A DNA stretch of 64,000 nt from Anatilimnocola floriformis (GTDB lineage Bacteria; Planctomycetota; Planctomycetia; Pirellulales; Pirellulaceae), in assembly GCF_024256385.1 (NCBI RefSeq), contig NZ_JAMLFW010000002.1:2108001-2172000 (forward strand), given 5' to 3'. Each line of letters opens with the position of its first letter. The first letter of the stretch is position 1. The notes under the pieces were generated by a model that saw nothing but the letters and a program-made list of their open reading frames with translations, made no database searches and had not been told where the DNA came from. Below are positions 35,852 through 44,398 of the stretch, in pieces. A program made the translations under genes and the position numbers.

Positions 35852-36814
35852 ATGCCCCGCTTTAAAGTTCTCATCACCGACTACGCCTGGCCCGATGTCA
35901 CTATCGAGCGGAACACCCTCGCCGAGATCGATGCCGAACTCGTGGTCGCGCCCAAGGGTGACGCCGAAACACTCGCGGGACTTGCCGCCGATTGCGATGC
36001 GATCATGACGAACTGGGCCAAGGTGCCGCAGGCCGTGATCGAGGCCTGTAAGAACTGCAAGATTGTTTCCCGGCTCGGCATTGGCCTCGACAACATCGAC
36101 GTCGCCTACTGCAAGAGCCAGAACATTCCGGTGACGAATGTCCCTGACTACTGCCTGATCGAAGTCGCCGAGCATGCGCTCGCGCAGCTGTTGTCGCTGT
36201 CGCGCAAGGTTGCCTTCTATCATCACGAAACCAAAAACGGCCGGTATGTTTTGCAATCCGGCCCGAAGCTTCGTCGCATCGAAGGGCAAACGTTGGGCAT
36301 CGTTGGCCTGGGCAACATCGGCCGCAAATTGGCCGAAAAGGCGCTCGGCTTGAAGATGAAAATCATCGCCTACAGCCGGAGTCGCAAAGATCCAATGCCG
36401 GGTGTCGAGTTCGTCGAAATCGACGAGCTGCTGCAGCGCAGTGATTACGTTTCGCTTCATACGCCGCTCACCAAGGACAACAAGTACTGGCTCAACGCCG
36501 ACAAGTTCAAGCTATTTAAGCCGAGCGCTTATCTCATCAACACTGCTCGTGGCGCGCTCATCGATGGCCAAGCCCTGCAAAATGCCCTCAATGCCGGTCA
36601 ACTCGCCGGCGCGGCGCTCGATGTGCAAGAAGTCGAGCCGCCGGATCTCTCGCAGGCTCCTTACAACGATCCGCGCGTGGTTGTCACTCCGCACGCGGCG
36701 TTTGTTTCGGAAGAATCGTTACAAAACCTCCGCTCGCGCGTGGCCAAGCAAGTCGCCACGCGTCTCACCGGCGGCGTGCCCGAAAATATCGTCAACGGCG
36801 TTACGGTCGGTTGA
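35852..36814 (+). CDS. D-2-hydroxyacid dehydrogenase, C-terminal binding protein-like
   Basis: 320 residues. NAD-dependent reductase or dehydrogenase of the D-isomer family. The Rossmann motif is GLGNIGRKLAEKALGLKMKI; the catalytic arginine is in INTARGALIDGQAL, the glutamate in QEVEPPDL and the histidine in VVTPHAAFVSEES. The pattern AAFVSEESLQNLR is nearer to the CtBP/D-3-phosphoglycerate-type group than to formate or glycerate dehydrogenases. No ACT domain. The substrate cannot be told. Confidence 0.87.
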   Translation: MPRFKVLITDYAWPDVTIERNTLAEIDAELVVAPKGDAETLAGLAADCDAIMTNWAKVPQAVIEACKNCKIVSRLGIGLDNIDVAYCKSQNIPVTNVPDYCLIEVAEHALAQLLSLSRKVAFYHHETKNGRYVLQSGPKLRRIEGQTLGIVGLGNIGRKLAEKALGLKMKIIAYSRSRKDPMPGVEFVEIDELLQRSDYVSLHTPLTKDNKYWLNADKFKLFKPSAYLINTARGALIDGQALQNALNAGQLAGAALDVQEVEPPDLSQAPYNDPRVVVTPHAAFVSEESLQNLRSRVAKQVATRLTGGVPENIVNGVTVG

Positions 36815-37026
36815 TTGAGTCTCCCCCGCTGGCGTGATGTCGGAACACTTCGCTGCCGCAGTTTTGACGGCAGGGGCATTTCGACGTAGATACTCAATAG
36901 AAGATTGCGCCTTGATCACGACTCCGCGGTTGCAGTGGGGCTTAGTCTGCGCACCATCTTTGCGCCGCACGCGGGTAGCGGCGCTCCAGGCAGCCCCACA
37001 CGTCAGCCACGAGCGCGCAGTACCAC

Positions 37027-39321
37027 ATGGACGACCAAGCTTTGGAAGTCGCCGCCGCCGATCAATGGCACGCGAGCATCGCGCTGCGATTGGAAGAGCG
37101 CCGCGCCCAGGCTCAGCAAGCTCTCGATGAGCAGCGCGGCCGCATCAAGCAACTAGAATCGCAACTCGATCAAAGCCTCGAGATCCTCGCCGGCCAACTT
37201 CGCGAGCATTCGCAGCAGCACGATCAACTGACTCGCGATCAAGAACAGCAAGACACCGCCCAAGCCGAACTCGCCGCCGCTCGTCAGCAACTGCACGCCG
37301 ATCAGCAACAGCTCAGCCGTCAGCGGCAAGAGTTCGAACAAGTCCAGATCCAAGCCGTCGCCGATCAGCAGCGCTTCACCGCCGATCTGCAGACCCGCAC
37401 GCTCGATCATCACAATCGGCAAACCAAGCTCGCCGAGCAAGCGCGGCAGCTTTCGGACCAGCAGCAGTCCCTGGTTCAGCGCGAACAGGCCCTCAGCCAC
37501 AAGCAGGCCGAGCTTGAACTTCAGCTCGATCAACTCGAACAACAACGGCTCGCGCTCGCCCAATCCGAACAGCAACTCGCCCAGCGCGTCGCGGCCTGCG
37601 AAGAACAGCAGTCTCGCCAGTTGAGCGATCAGCTAGAGCTGCAGCGCTCGCGCGAAGAACTCGCCCGCGAACAGCAGGCCCTCGCCGAAAAATCGCGCGA
37701 CTCGCAAAAGCAACGGCGACACATCGCCCAGCAACTGCGAGCGCGAAAGAAAGAGCTGTCTGCCGAAGTCGAGCTGCACCGCAGCGAGATCCTCTCCAGC
37801 GCTCAAGGCCAGGAACTGCAACTGCAGATCCGGCTCACTGAACTGCAGGCTCGTTTCGAACGACTGCAGGAAGACCTGGTCGTTCGCGACACGCAACAAG
37901 AAGAGTTGCAACAAAAACTCGGTCAGCAACAGCCAGCCCTCGAACAAGCCCAGGCCGAAGCCCGCCGTCTGGCCGATTCGCTCCGCCAGGCCGAGATGCA
38001 ACAGCAGGTGGCGCAAGGCGAATCGCAGCGTTATCGCGACATGCTCGCGCAAGAGCGCGAGACCGCCGATCGGCAGCGCGAGTCGCTCCGTCAGCAAGCT
38101 GCCCTCGCCAGCGAGAAGTCGCGCAACGAGTCGCAAGCCGAACTCGATCAACTCCGCACGCAACTGAGCCAGGCTGCTGCCCGACAGGCAACGCTCGAGC
38201 AAGAGATGTCGAGCGCGCAAGTCGCCGCCGAACAACGGCTCGATGATTTGCGGCAGGAACTCGCCCAGTCTGGCGCCGGTCAATCGGAAAATGCTCAGCG
38301 GCAATTCAAACAATGGGAAGACGAGCGTTCGCGCTTGCAACTTCGCCTCGACGAACAGATGCAAGAGCGCGCCGGCCTCGAAGCCGAACTCACTCAACTG
38401 CGCGACGAACGGAATCAGCATTCCAGCGATTCATCCTCGGCACAGAGCCAGTGGGATGCGGAACGCAATCGTTTGGAAGAGGAGCTGGCCGAAGCCCGCG
38501 AACGCGCCGCTTCAGCGAGCCAGCAGATCGTGGCTCCGAGCGAGCAAGTCGATGTCGAACCCCTCCACGAAGAAATCGAGCTGCTGAAAAAGGAAAAGCG
38601 GCAGCTCGAGCATGCCCTGACCATCGCCCAGCGCGAAGCCGATTCGGCTGGCAATCCGCAAGAGATCGACGATCTTCGCCGCCGCTTCGAGATGGCCGTG
38701 CAGGACGTTCGCGAGCTCAAAACCAAGAACGCTTCGCTCAACGAGCAACTCGCCAAAGCCAAGGCAGCCGGCGGCAAACCGGGAGCTGCTCCCGCGGCTG
38801 GCGGTGCGACCGACTGGGAAACCCGCAAGCAGCAAATGCTCGCCAAGCTGCAAGCCGAGTCGGACGACGAAGCCGACGAAAAGGCGCAGGCCGATCGGCT
38901 GACGATCGAGGGAACGATCCGCATGACGGATCAGATCGTTGCCGACAAGGAACGCGAGCTGATCGAGCTCCGCAAACTGCTCGAAGATCAATCGAGCAAC
39001 ATCGGCGGCTTGGCCGTTGGCGCCGCAGCCATCGCGAGCATGCTCGATGGCGACGAACTCATCAAGCAAGAGCGCGAGAATCTCAAGCAGTTGCAAGCCC
39101 AACTGCAAGAGCAACTCAAGCAAGCCGAAATCTCGCACTCCCTCGAGCGCGCCCGCCTCGGCCGCGAACGAACCGAGCTCGACGAAAAACTCCGCAACCT
39201 CGAGCAAGAAAAAACGAAGCTGCCGCCGAGCACCAAAGACGCCGGCCCTGCCGACAAAAAGAAATCCAGCAGCGGCGGCCGCTGGCTCTCGCGCCTCGGC
39301 TTACGCGATGGTGATGCGTAA
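37027..39321 (+). CDS. Long coiled-coil protein
   Basis: 764 residues, almost wholly heptad-patterned and Gln/Glu/Arg/Leu-rich from about 15 to 740 (LEERRAQAQQALDEQRGRIK and similar). Breaks occur near 480-600 (Ser-rich, then a Gly/Ala linker AAGGKPGAAPAAGGATDWE). A short apolar stretch (IGGLAVGAAAIASMLDGDEL) near 660 interrupts the helix. No Walker motif, so it is not an SMC ATPase. A structural or scaffolding role in the cell is likely but not shown. It ends 9 bases from the next gene on the other strand. Confidence 0.82.
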   Translation: MDDQALEVAAADQWHASIALRLEERRAQAQQALDEQRGRIKQLESQLDQSLEILAGQLREHSQQHDQLTRDQEQQDTAQAELAAARQQLHADQQQLSRQRQEFEQVQIQAVADQQRFTADLQTRTLDHHNRQTKLAEQARQLSDQQQSLVQREQALSHKQAELELQLDQLEQQRLALAQSEQQLAQRVAACEEQQSRQLSDQLELQRSREELAREQQALAEKSRDSQKQRRHIAQQLRARKKELSAEVELHRSEILSSAQGQELQLQIRLTELQARFERLQEDLVVRDTQQEELQQKLGQQQPALEQAQAEARRLADSLRQAEMQQQVAQGESQRYRDMLAQERETADRQRESLRQQAALASEKSRNESQAELDQLRTQLSQAAARQATLEQEMSSAQVAAEQRLDDLRQELAQSGAGQSENAQRQFKQWEDERSRLQLRLDEQMQERAGLEAELTQLRDERNQHSSDSSSAQSQWDAERNRLEEELAEARERAASASQQIVAPSEQVDVEPLHEEIELLKKEKRQLEHALTIAQREADSAGNPQEIDDLRRRFEMAVQDVRELKTKNASLNEQLAKAKAAGGKPGAAPAAGGATDWETRKQQMLAKLQAESDDEADEKAQADRLTIEGTIRMTDQIVADKERELIELRKLLEDQSSNIGGLAVGAAAIASMLDGDELIKQERENLKQLQAQLQEQLKQAEISHSLERARLGRERTELDEKLRNLEQEKTKLPPSTKDAGPADKKKSSSGGRWLSRLGLRDGDA

Positions 39322-39330
39322 CTGGCGGAG

Positions 39331-39822
39331 TTAAATCACTAAGCGTTGCATTGCGTGCGTGCTTTGCGGCGCGCTGCCGGCCCAGGCTTGCAGGTAGTAG
39401 TCGACGACTTCCAGCACTTCTTCTTTTTGCTTGCCCCAGTGCAGATAAAGGCCACGGAGTGGCGCGACGCGGGTCAGCTTTTCATCGGGGAAGAGAAGCA
39501 CGCCGTGGCGGCGGATTTCATAAGAGCGGATCGCCGTCCAGTTGATGCGGCGCTCGAAGCCGAGGCAGCGCTCTTTGATGCCGGTCGCGCTGAGTGTCAC
39601 TTGTACGGGGAGCCAGTTGCGCCAGATCACGGCGTAGCCGATGATGGCGACAATCACGCCGCTCCACCATTGTTCGAAACGCCACGAGATCAGCAGGCCT
39701 GCGAGCAGCGGCACGACCATCGCGACCCACGCGCCGAGCCGGCGATCGCGCAGCGGAAAGTGCCAGAGATGTACTTCCTCGGGCGCGACGCGAATGTGCA
39801 AGCTGACGCTTTTTTCCAGCAT
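39331..39822 (-). CDS. Membrane protein with PH-like C-terminal domain
   Basis: 163 residues. Two hydrophobic segments at about 30-47 (AWVAMVVPLLAGLLIS) and 54-66 (SGVIVAIIGYAVIW), followed by a cytoplasmic beta-rich domain (VQVTLSATGIKERCLGFERRINWTAIRSYEI) like the bacterial PH-type domains of unknown role. It lies 10 bases from the HEAT lipoprotein gene on the same strand and may be cotranscribed with it. Confidence 0.72.
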   Translation of the reverse strand: MLEKSVSLHIRVAPEEVHLWHFPLRDRRLGAWVAMVVPLLAGLLISWRFEQWWSGVIVAIIGYAVIWRNWLPVQVTLSATGIKERCLGFERRINWTAIRSYEIRRHGVLLFPDEKLTRVAPLRGLYLHWGKQKEEVLEVVDYYLQAWAGSAPQSTHAMQRLVI

Positions 39823-39832
39823 GGACGGCTCG

Positions 39833-40528
39833 CTAGTTGTTGGGCGGCAACGGCAGTGGTGCTGGGCTGTTCGGCGCTAGGCTATCCGTCGCCGGATTGG
39901 GAAACGTCGCCGGCGGCAACGGCTCGGGAACGTTGATCGTCGGCGTTGGCGTCTGGAAAGTAGGATTCAGCGCGGGCGGTACGAGCGACGGCGGGGCCGG
40001 CTGTTGTTCGATCAGCGATTGCATGAGCGCGGGAACCGCGGCGGCCGCATCGGGACCGATGCGACCCAGCGTGCGAACGGCGACCTTGCGAACTTCCGGA
40101 TCGGCATCGTTGAGGAGCACGATCAAGTCGTTCACGGCGGGCTTGGCATCGGAACCCATCCGCGCGAGGACTTCGGCGGCTTGCTTCTTCATTTCCGAAT
40201 CAGGACTGCGGAGCGCTTGCTGCAAATAAGGAATCGCCGGCGCACCAATCCGGCCGAGAGCATCGGCGGCGGCTTCCTTTTCGCTCCACTCTTCGTAGGG
40301 CTTGATGATGGCCACCGCGGGACGCTCGACGCGAACCACCGGAGCGACCGCGCTGACGTGAGCCACCTGGCCATTATTCAGCCCGTCGTAATTGGCCCGC
40401 TGCACCACAAACGGCGAATCGCCAATCGGTGAACGAACCGGTTTGGGAGTCGGGTAAGGATCGTAGCCGCAGCCGGCAAGCGCCAGCGCCGAGCCAACCA
40501 GCAAAGTTAAATTCCAGCGACGATTCAT
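39833..40528 (-). CDS. HEAT-repeat lipoprotein
   Basis: 231 residues from the ATG at 40528, chosen because it gives a lipoprotein signal (LTLLVGSALALAGC, Cys19). The middle carries three or so HEAT/PBS-lyase type repeats (AADALGRIGAPAIPYLQQAL, AAEVLARMGSDAKPAVNDLI, AVRTLGRIGPDAAAAVPALM), a protein-binding scaffold. The C-terminus is a Pro-rich tail (PAPLPLPPNN). It probably sits on a membrane outside the cytoplasm; the partner is unknown. Confidence 0.85.
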   Translation of the reverse strand: MNRRWNLTLLVGSALALAGCGYDPYPTPKPVRSPIGDSPFVVQRANYDGLNNGQVAHVSAVAPVVRVERPAVAIIKPYEEWSEKEAAADALGRIGAPAIPYLQQALRSPDSEMKKQAAEVLARMGSDAKPAVNDLIVLLNDADPEVRKVAVRTLGRIGPDAAAAVPALMQSLIEQQPAPPSLVPPALNPTFQTPTPTINVPEPLPPATFPNPATDSLAPNSPAPLPLPPNN

Positions 40529-40681
40529 ATCCGTTCTCCACAACGTTTTTTCGTAACCTTCAGCATTGCCGCTCTCCCGGGCAAAGTCCACTGCATTTCG
40601 GATGCCGCTAGCAGCCGACTAAGATTTCCTGCAGCTGGCCAATCCGCACAATCAGCACAACCGGCAAAGTGGAAAACCGCC

Positions 40682-40942
40682 ATGGGCGACATCAAGAGTC
40701 CCACGCTCCTCTATTTCAAAGGAGCTCTGTTCGTGTTGCTCGGCCTCGTGGCGGTGACGGCCATCTTGCTGAAGTATCCCGACCTCACCTTGGCCGCTCT
40801 GCTCGCGATCGCCATTTGGTCGTTCTGCCGAGCGTATTACTTCGCCTTCTATGTCATCCAGCACTACGTCGATCCGGAGTTTCGCTTCGCGGGGTTGCTG
40901 GCGTTTGCGCAGTACTTGGTGCGGCGAAAGGGCGATCGCTGA
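40682..40942 (+). CDS. Small membrane protein
   Basis: 86 residues with two predicted helices (about 14-32 LFVLLGLVAVTAILL and 36-58 LTLAALLAIAIWSFCRAYYFAFYVI) and a basic C-terminus. It diverges from the HEAT lipoprotein gene. No family recognised. Confidence 0.65.
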   Translation: MGDIKSPTLLYFKGALFVLLGLVAVTAILLKYPDLTLAALLAIAIWSFCRAYYFAFYVIQHYVDPEFRFAGLLAFAQYLVRRKGDR

Positions 40943-40983
40943 GCTGAATTTGCGGCCGACTGTCGCGTGGTAGAATTTCTCGC

Positions 40984-41205
40984 ATGAAGACAACTCCGGA
41001 AATCTTTAATGGCGAGATTGTCGGGGCAGCGCCCAATGGTGGGCGGATAGTTCGTTTGGCCAATGGACAACTCGTTACGGCAGTTCTCATGCGCACCCGT
41101 CGATTTGGTTGCCTGTTCGGGGATCAAGTCGGTTGGAAGGTTAAAGTTGCCCTGCGGGATCAAACTAAAGCAACAATCGTCGAGCTGATGCCACCAATCG
41201 GCTGA
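40984..41205 (+). CDS. IF-1-like small OB-fold protein
   Basis: 73 residues, the size of translation initiation factor IF-1. It follows IF-1 in order: FNGEIVGAAPNGGRIVRLAN (IF-1 [20 protein letters not shown]), GQLVTAVLMRTRRFG and GDQVGWKVKV, ending in IVELMP. It differs at many otherwise fixed positions (no KMRKN core, no RxRxR end), so it is either a divergent paralogue or another S1/IF1 OB-fold protein that binds RNA. It lies before recA with a 500-base gap. The likeness is by eye only. Confidence 0.6.
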   Translation: MKTTPEIFNGEIVGAAPNGGRIVRLANGQLVTAVLMRTRRFGCLFGDQVGWKVKVALRDQTKATIVELMPPIG

Positions 41206-41706
41206 CATTCTCCAGAAGCGAAAACGTGGAAAAAGATCGAGGCAGATGCTCCGGTCGCGAAAGTTGTGGATTGTTGCGGCCGCCGTGCAAAGTTGTTGAG
41301 GCGGGGATGGCCAACGCTTCTGGACTTGCGAATCGCAAAACCGCAGCAAGTCATTTCACATAAATTACTTGCATCACACCCAAGCTACGCAAGTGCCGAG
41401 TCACGCGTACAGTCGGTGTTGTACGAATACGTCAAATCAGGGGTCGTTTTCCGTCGCAAAGCTATTCCAGGCCAAGAGTTGCGACGATTTCAGTTTTCGC
41501 GCACAAGTGTTGTGAACTTGCCCCCCAAAAAAAATCGCAGGGCCCGGACCTAAGTTGTCCACCGCCTCGCGATTATTTGAGTATCAAGCAGTTGACGTCG
41601 ATATGGAATTGTGTACAGTATCCGCATGTCCACTATCGAGTCGCTTCCACGACGGAAGCCGGGCTGTTGCAAGTCGCCCGCCGCTTCCCCATAAAGGAGA
41701 ATTCCG
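41206..41706. other. Gene-free leader region of recA
   Basis: 501 bases with no convincing gene. It holds the possible recA promoter at 41592-41619. I saw no clear LexA box of the GAAC-N4-GTTC or CTGT-N8-ACAG types. A run of C followed by A (CCCCCCAAAAAAAA) stands near 41521-41534. Confidence 0.45.
41592..41619 (+). promoter_or_regulatory. Possible recA promoter
   Basis: TTGACG (-35-like) and TACAGT (-10-like) are separated by 16 bases, 88 bases before the recA start. The -10 box matches only four of six positions, so the call is tentative. Confidence 0.35.
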
Positions 41707-42828
41707 ATGGTTGCTGGTGAAAAGGTGAATGGTCGCATGGCGAAAAAAGATAAGGCTTCGAAAGATAGCGGCAAGGCCAAGCTGGCCGCGCTGATCGAGG
41801 GGAATGAGGTTCTCAAGACGACGCTTCAGCAAATCGAAAAGCAGTTCGGCGACGGCTCGATCATGCCGCTCGGTGGCGAGCGGACGCTGGAGATTCAGGG
41901 TGTGCCGACGGGCAGCTTGGCTCTGGATGTGGCCCTCGGCGGCCAAGGGATTCCGCGCGGCCGGATCATCGAGATCTTTGGCCCAGAATCGAGTGGTAAA
42001 ACGACGCTGGCTCTGCACACCATTGCCGAAGCTCAGAAAAAAGACGGCGTGTGCGCCCTGATCGATGCGGAACATGCGTTTGACCCGACCTGGGGCAAAA
42101 AGCTGGGTGTGCAGCTCGATACGCTGCTCGTCAGCCAGCCGACCAGCGGCGAAGAAGCGATGCAAATCGTCGAAATGCTGGTGAAGTCGAATGCGGTCGA
42201 CGTGATCGTGATCGACTCGGTCGCGGCCCTCGTGCCTCGCGCCGAACTCGAAGGGGACATCGGCGATTCGCACGTCGGTTTGCAGGCTCGCTTGATGAGC
42301 CAATCGATGCGAAAGTTGACTGGTGTCATCGCCAAGAGCAAGACGGCGGTGATCTTCATCAATCAGATCCGCGAAAAGATCGGCGTGACCTACGGCAGTC
42401 CTGAAACGACTCCCGGTGGTCGGGCGCTCAAGTTCTACTGCTCCTGCCGCATCGATGTTCGCCGCGTCACACAGATCAAAGAAGGTGAAGACGTGGTCGG
42501 CCAGCGCGTGCGGGCCAAGATCGTGAAGAACAAGGTGGCGCCGCCCTTCCGCGTGGCCGAGTTCGACATGATGCACACCAACGGCATCAGCTTCGAAGGT
42601 GATATTCTCGACATGGGTGTGGAACAGAAGATTCTGGTCCGCAGCGGCTCGTGGTTTAAGTACAACGACGCCTATATCGGGCAAGGGAAGGAAAAAGCCC
42701 GCGCCTACCTGGCCGAGAACACCGCGATTCGTGACGAGATTCGTGATAAGATTCTGGCATCGGGCGTCGGTGGTAAGGAAGTCACCCCGGAGGCCGGCGA
42801 AGAAGACGAAGGCAGCGCCGACGAGTAA
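41707..42828 (+). CDS. recA: Recombinase RecA
   Basis: 373 residues from the ATG at 41707, with AAGGAG 7 bases upstream; a later in-frame ATG at 41737 would also fit the family. RecA forms filaments on single-stranded DNA for recombination and the SOS response. Walker A is GPESSGKTT (92-100), the L1 and L2 region is seen in [16 protein letters not shown] and [14 protein letters not shown], and [12 protein letters not shown] matches. The acidic C-terminus ([12 protein letters not shown]) is usual. Followed by a short palindromic repeat. Confidence 0.97.
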   Translation: MVAGEKVNGRMAKKDKASKDSGKAKLAALIEGNEVLKTTLQQIEKQFGDGSIMPLGGERTLEIQGVPTGSLALDVALGGQGIPRGRIIEIFGPESSGKTTLALHTIAEAQKKDGVCALIDAEHAFDPTWGKKLGVQLDTLLVSQPTSGEEAMQIVEMLVKSNAVDVIVIDSVAALVPRAELEGDIGDSHVGLQARLMSQSMRKLTGVIAKSKTAVIFINQIREKIGVTYGSPETTPGGRALKFYCSCRIDVRRVTQIKEGEDVVGQRVRAKIVKNKVAPPFRVAEFDMMHTNGISFEGDILDMGVEQKILVRSGSWFKYNDAYIGQGKEKARAYLAENTAIRDEIRDKILASGVGGKEVTPEAGEEDEGSADE

Positions 42829-42829
42829 T

Positions 42830-42852
42830 GTAGGACGGACCACTGGTCCGTC
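42830..42852. repeat. Palindromic repeat after recA, family E
   Basis: GACGGACCA and TGGTCCGTC pair perfectly around a single C, preceded by GTAG. The copy at 2370-2395 shares GTAGGACGGA and TGGTCCGTC. No T-tract follows. Confidence 0.65.
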
Positions 42853-42907
42853 TGAGTTGGTGATTCGCCGCACGGTGGCGAGTACACTAACGAAGAAGGG
42901 CTCCACG

Positions 42908-44398
42908 ATGGTTCGCTATCTTCAAATCGGGTTACTCGCCATCGGCTGTTTGTTTGCAAACAGCCTAGGTAACCCGCTGCTCGCACAAGAACCGAGCGGC
43001 TTGTCTGCAGCCGCCGCGATGGAATCGCTCCTCGTCGAAGCCATCGCCAAAGCGGAAAAATCCGTGGTCGCGGTGGCGCGACTTCGCAAATCGACCGACT
43101 CTTCCCCTTCCGCCGATTTGCTGGAAGGACTCGGGCCCGAAGGGGCTGATCTGCTGAGCGATCCAACTCGGCCTGACTTTGTGCCGCACGATTTTGGTTC
43201 CGGCATTGTCATCGATAGTCGCGGCCTGATCCTGACGACCTATCATGTCGTCGGTGATATTCCGAATTCTCGCCATCTAGTTTGGATCGGCAAAAAGCCG
43301 TACCCAGCGACCGTCAAAGCGGCCGATCCCTGGCTGGACCTCGCCGTGCTGAAGATCGAAGCCAGCGATCTCACGCCGCTGACTTTCGGCGATGCCAAGA
43401 GTTTGAAGAAGGGCCAAATCGCGATCGCCCTCGGCAATCCTTACGCGATTGCCCGCGATGGCGAACCGAGCGCGACTTGGGGCATCATCGCCAACCTGGC
43501 CCGGCCCGCACCACCTGCGTCGGATCGCGCCGGCGGCAGCAGCGAAGGCCGCGTGACATTGCATCACTACGGCAACTTGATTCAAACCGACGCTCGCCTC
43601 GAACTCGGCTGCAGCGGTGGCGCGCTAGTCAATCTCAAGGGAGAACTGATCGGCATCACCACTTCGCTCGCAGCGCTCGCCGGCTATGAGAAGAGCGGCG
43701 GCTTTGCGATTCCCGTGAACGAAGATTTTCGCCGAGCGCTGGACACGCTCAAAACAGGCCGCGTGCCGGAGTATGGTTTCCTCGGCGTGGCGCCGACGTT
43801 TCTCAATGCCGATGAACGGCGGCAAGGCCGCTTCGGCGCCCGCTTGCTCGATGTCGTTCCGGCGACTCCTGCCGCAAAATCGGGTTTGCAGGCCGGCGAT
43901 GTCATCACGCATGTCGAGGGGGAGGCAATCAGCGACGAGTTGCAACTCATTCGTCGCTTGAGCGGCCTCGCTGCCGATACCACGGTCTCGCTCACACTCG
44001 AGCGCGGCGGTGGCGCGAACCGTCGCGGCAAAGTGATGACCTCGAAAGTTACGCTCTCGAAGAAGCGTGTCGAAGGGCCGCGGCCAGCATTTGCCGAAGT
44101 TGCCGATCCCGTTTGGCGTGGCATGAAAGTGGAATACGCCACGGCAACGAATCAGTTTCGCGATCACAGCCGCGATCTCGATCCCGAGGGTTGCCTCGCG
44201 GTCGTGGATGTGGAAAAAGACTCTGCCGCTTGGAAGGCTGGCTTTCGTCCGGGCGATTTCATCAGCCATGTCGGCAAGCTGCGCGTCGCCACGCCGAAGC
44301 AGTTTCAGCAGGCCACGGCAGACCTGCGCGGCAACGTTTCGCTGAAGCTCAGCGGCGTGCTGAATGGTAGCGACACTCGCACGGTCGCTGCCGAGTGA
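42908..44398 (+). CDS. HtrA/DegP-type serine protease with PDZ domains
   Basis: 496 residues from the ATG at 42908, which gives a signal peptide (LQIGLLAIGCLFANSLGNPLLA); the longer frame overlaps recA. The trypsin-like domain shows His113 (LTTYHVVGD), Asp144 (WLDLAVLKI) and Ser236 (LGCSGGALV, where GNSGG is usual). Two PDZ domains follow (about 275-360, LLDVVPATPAAKSGLQAGDV, and about 400-490, SAAWKAGFRPGDFISH). It acts on misfolded or signal proteins outside the cytoplasm. Its stop overlaps the start of a membrane glycosyltransferase gene, so they form an operon. Confidence 0.92.
   Translation: MVRYLQIGLLAIGCLFANSLGNPLLAQEPSGLSAAAAMESLLVEAIAKAEKSVVAVARLRKSTDSSPSADLLEGLGPEGADLLSDPTRPDFVPHDFGSGIVIDSRGLILTTYHVVGDIPNSRHLVWIGKKPYPATVKAADPWLDLAVLKIEASDLTPLTFGDAKSLKKGQIAIALGNPYAIARDGEPSATWGIIANLARPAPPASDRAGGSSEGRVTLHHYGNLIQTDARLELGCSGGALVNLKGELIGITTSLAALAGYEKSGGFAIPVNEDFRRALDTLKTGRVPEYGFLGVAPTFLNADERRQGRFGARLLDVVPATPAAKSGLQAGDVITHVEGEAISDELQLIRRLSGLAADTTVSLTLERGGGANRRGKVMTSKVTLSKKRVEGPRPAFAEVADPVWRGMKVEYATATNQFRDHSRDLDPEGCLAVVDVEKDSAAWKAGFRPGDFISHVGKLRVATPKQFQQATADLRGNVSLKLSGVLNGSDTRTVAAE

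Noticed and set aside
41266-41553. A 95-residue plus-strand frame upstream of recA
   Set aside because: Basic, low-complexity ending over a C/A run; no ribosome-binding site. Treated as recA leader.
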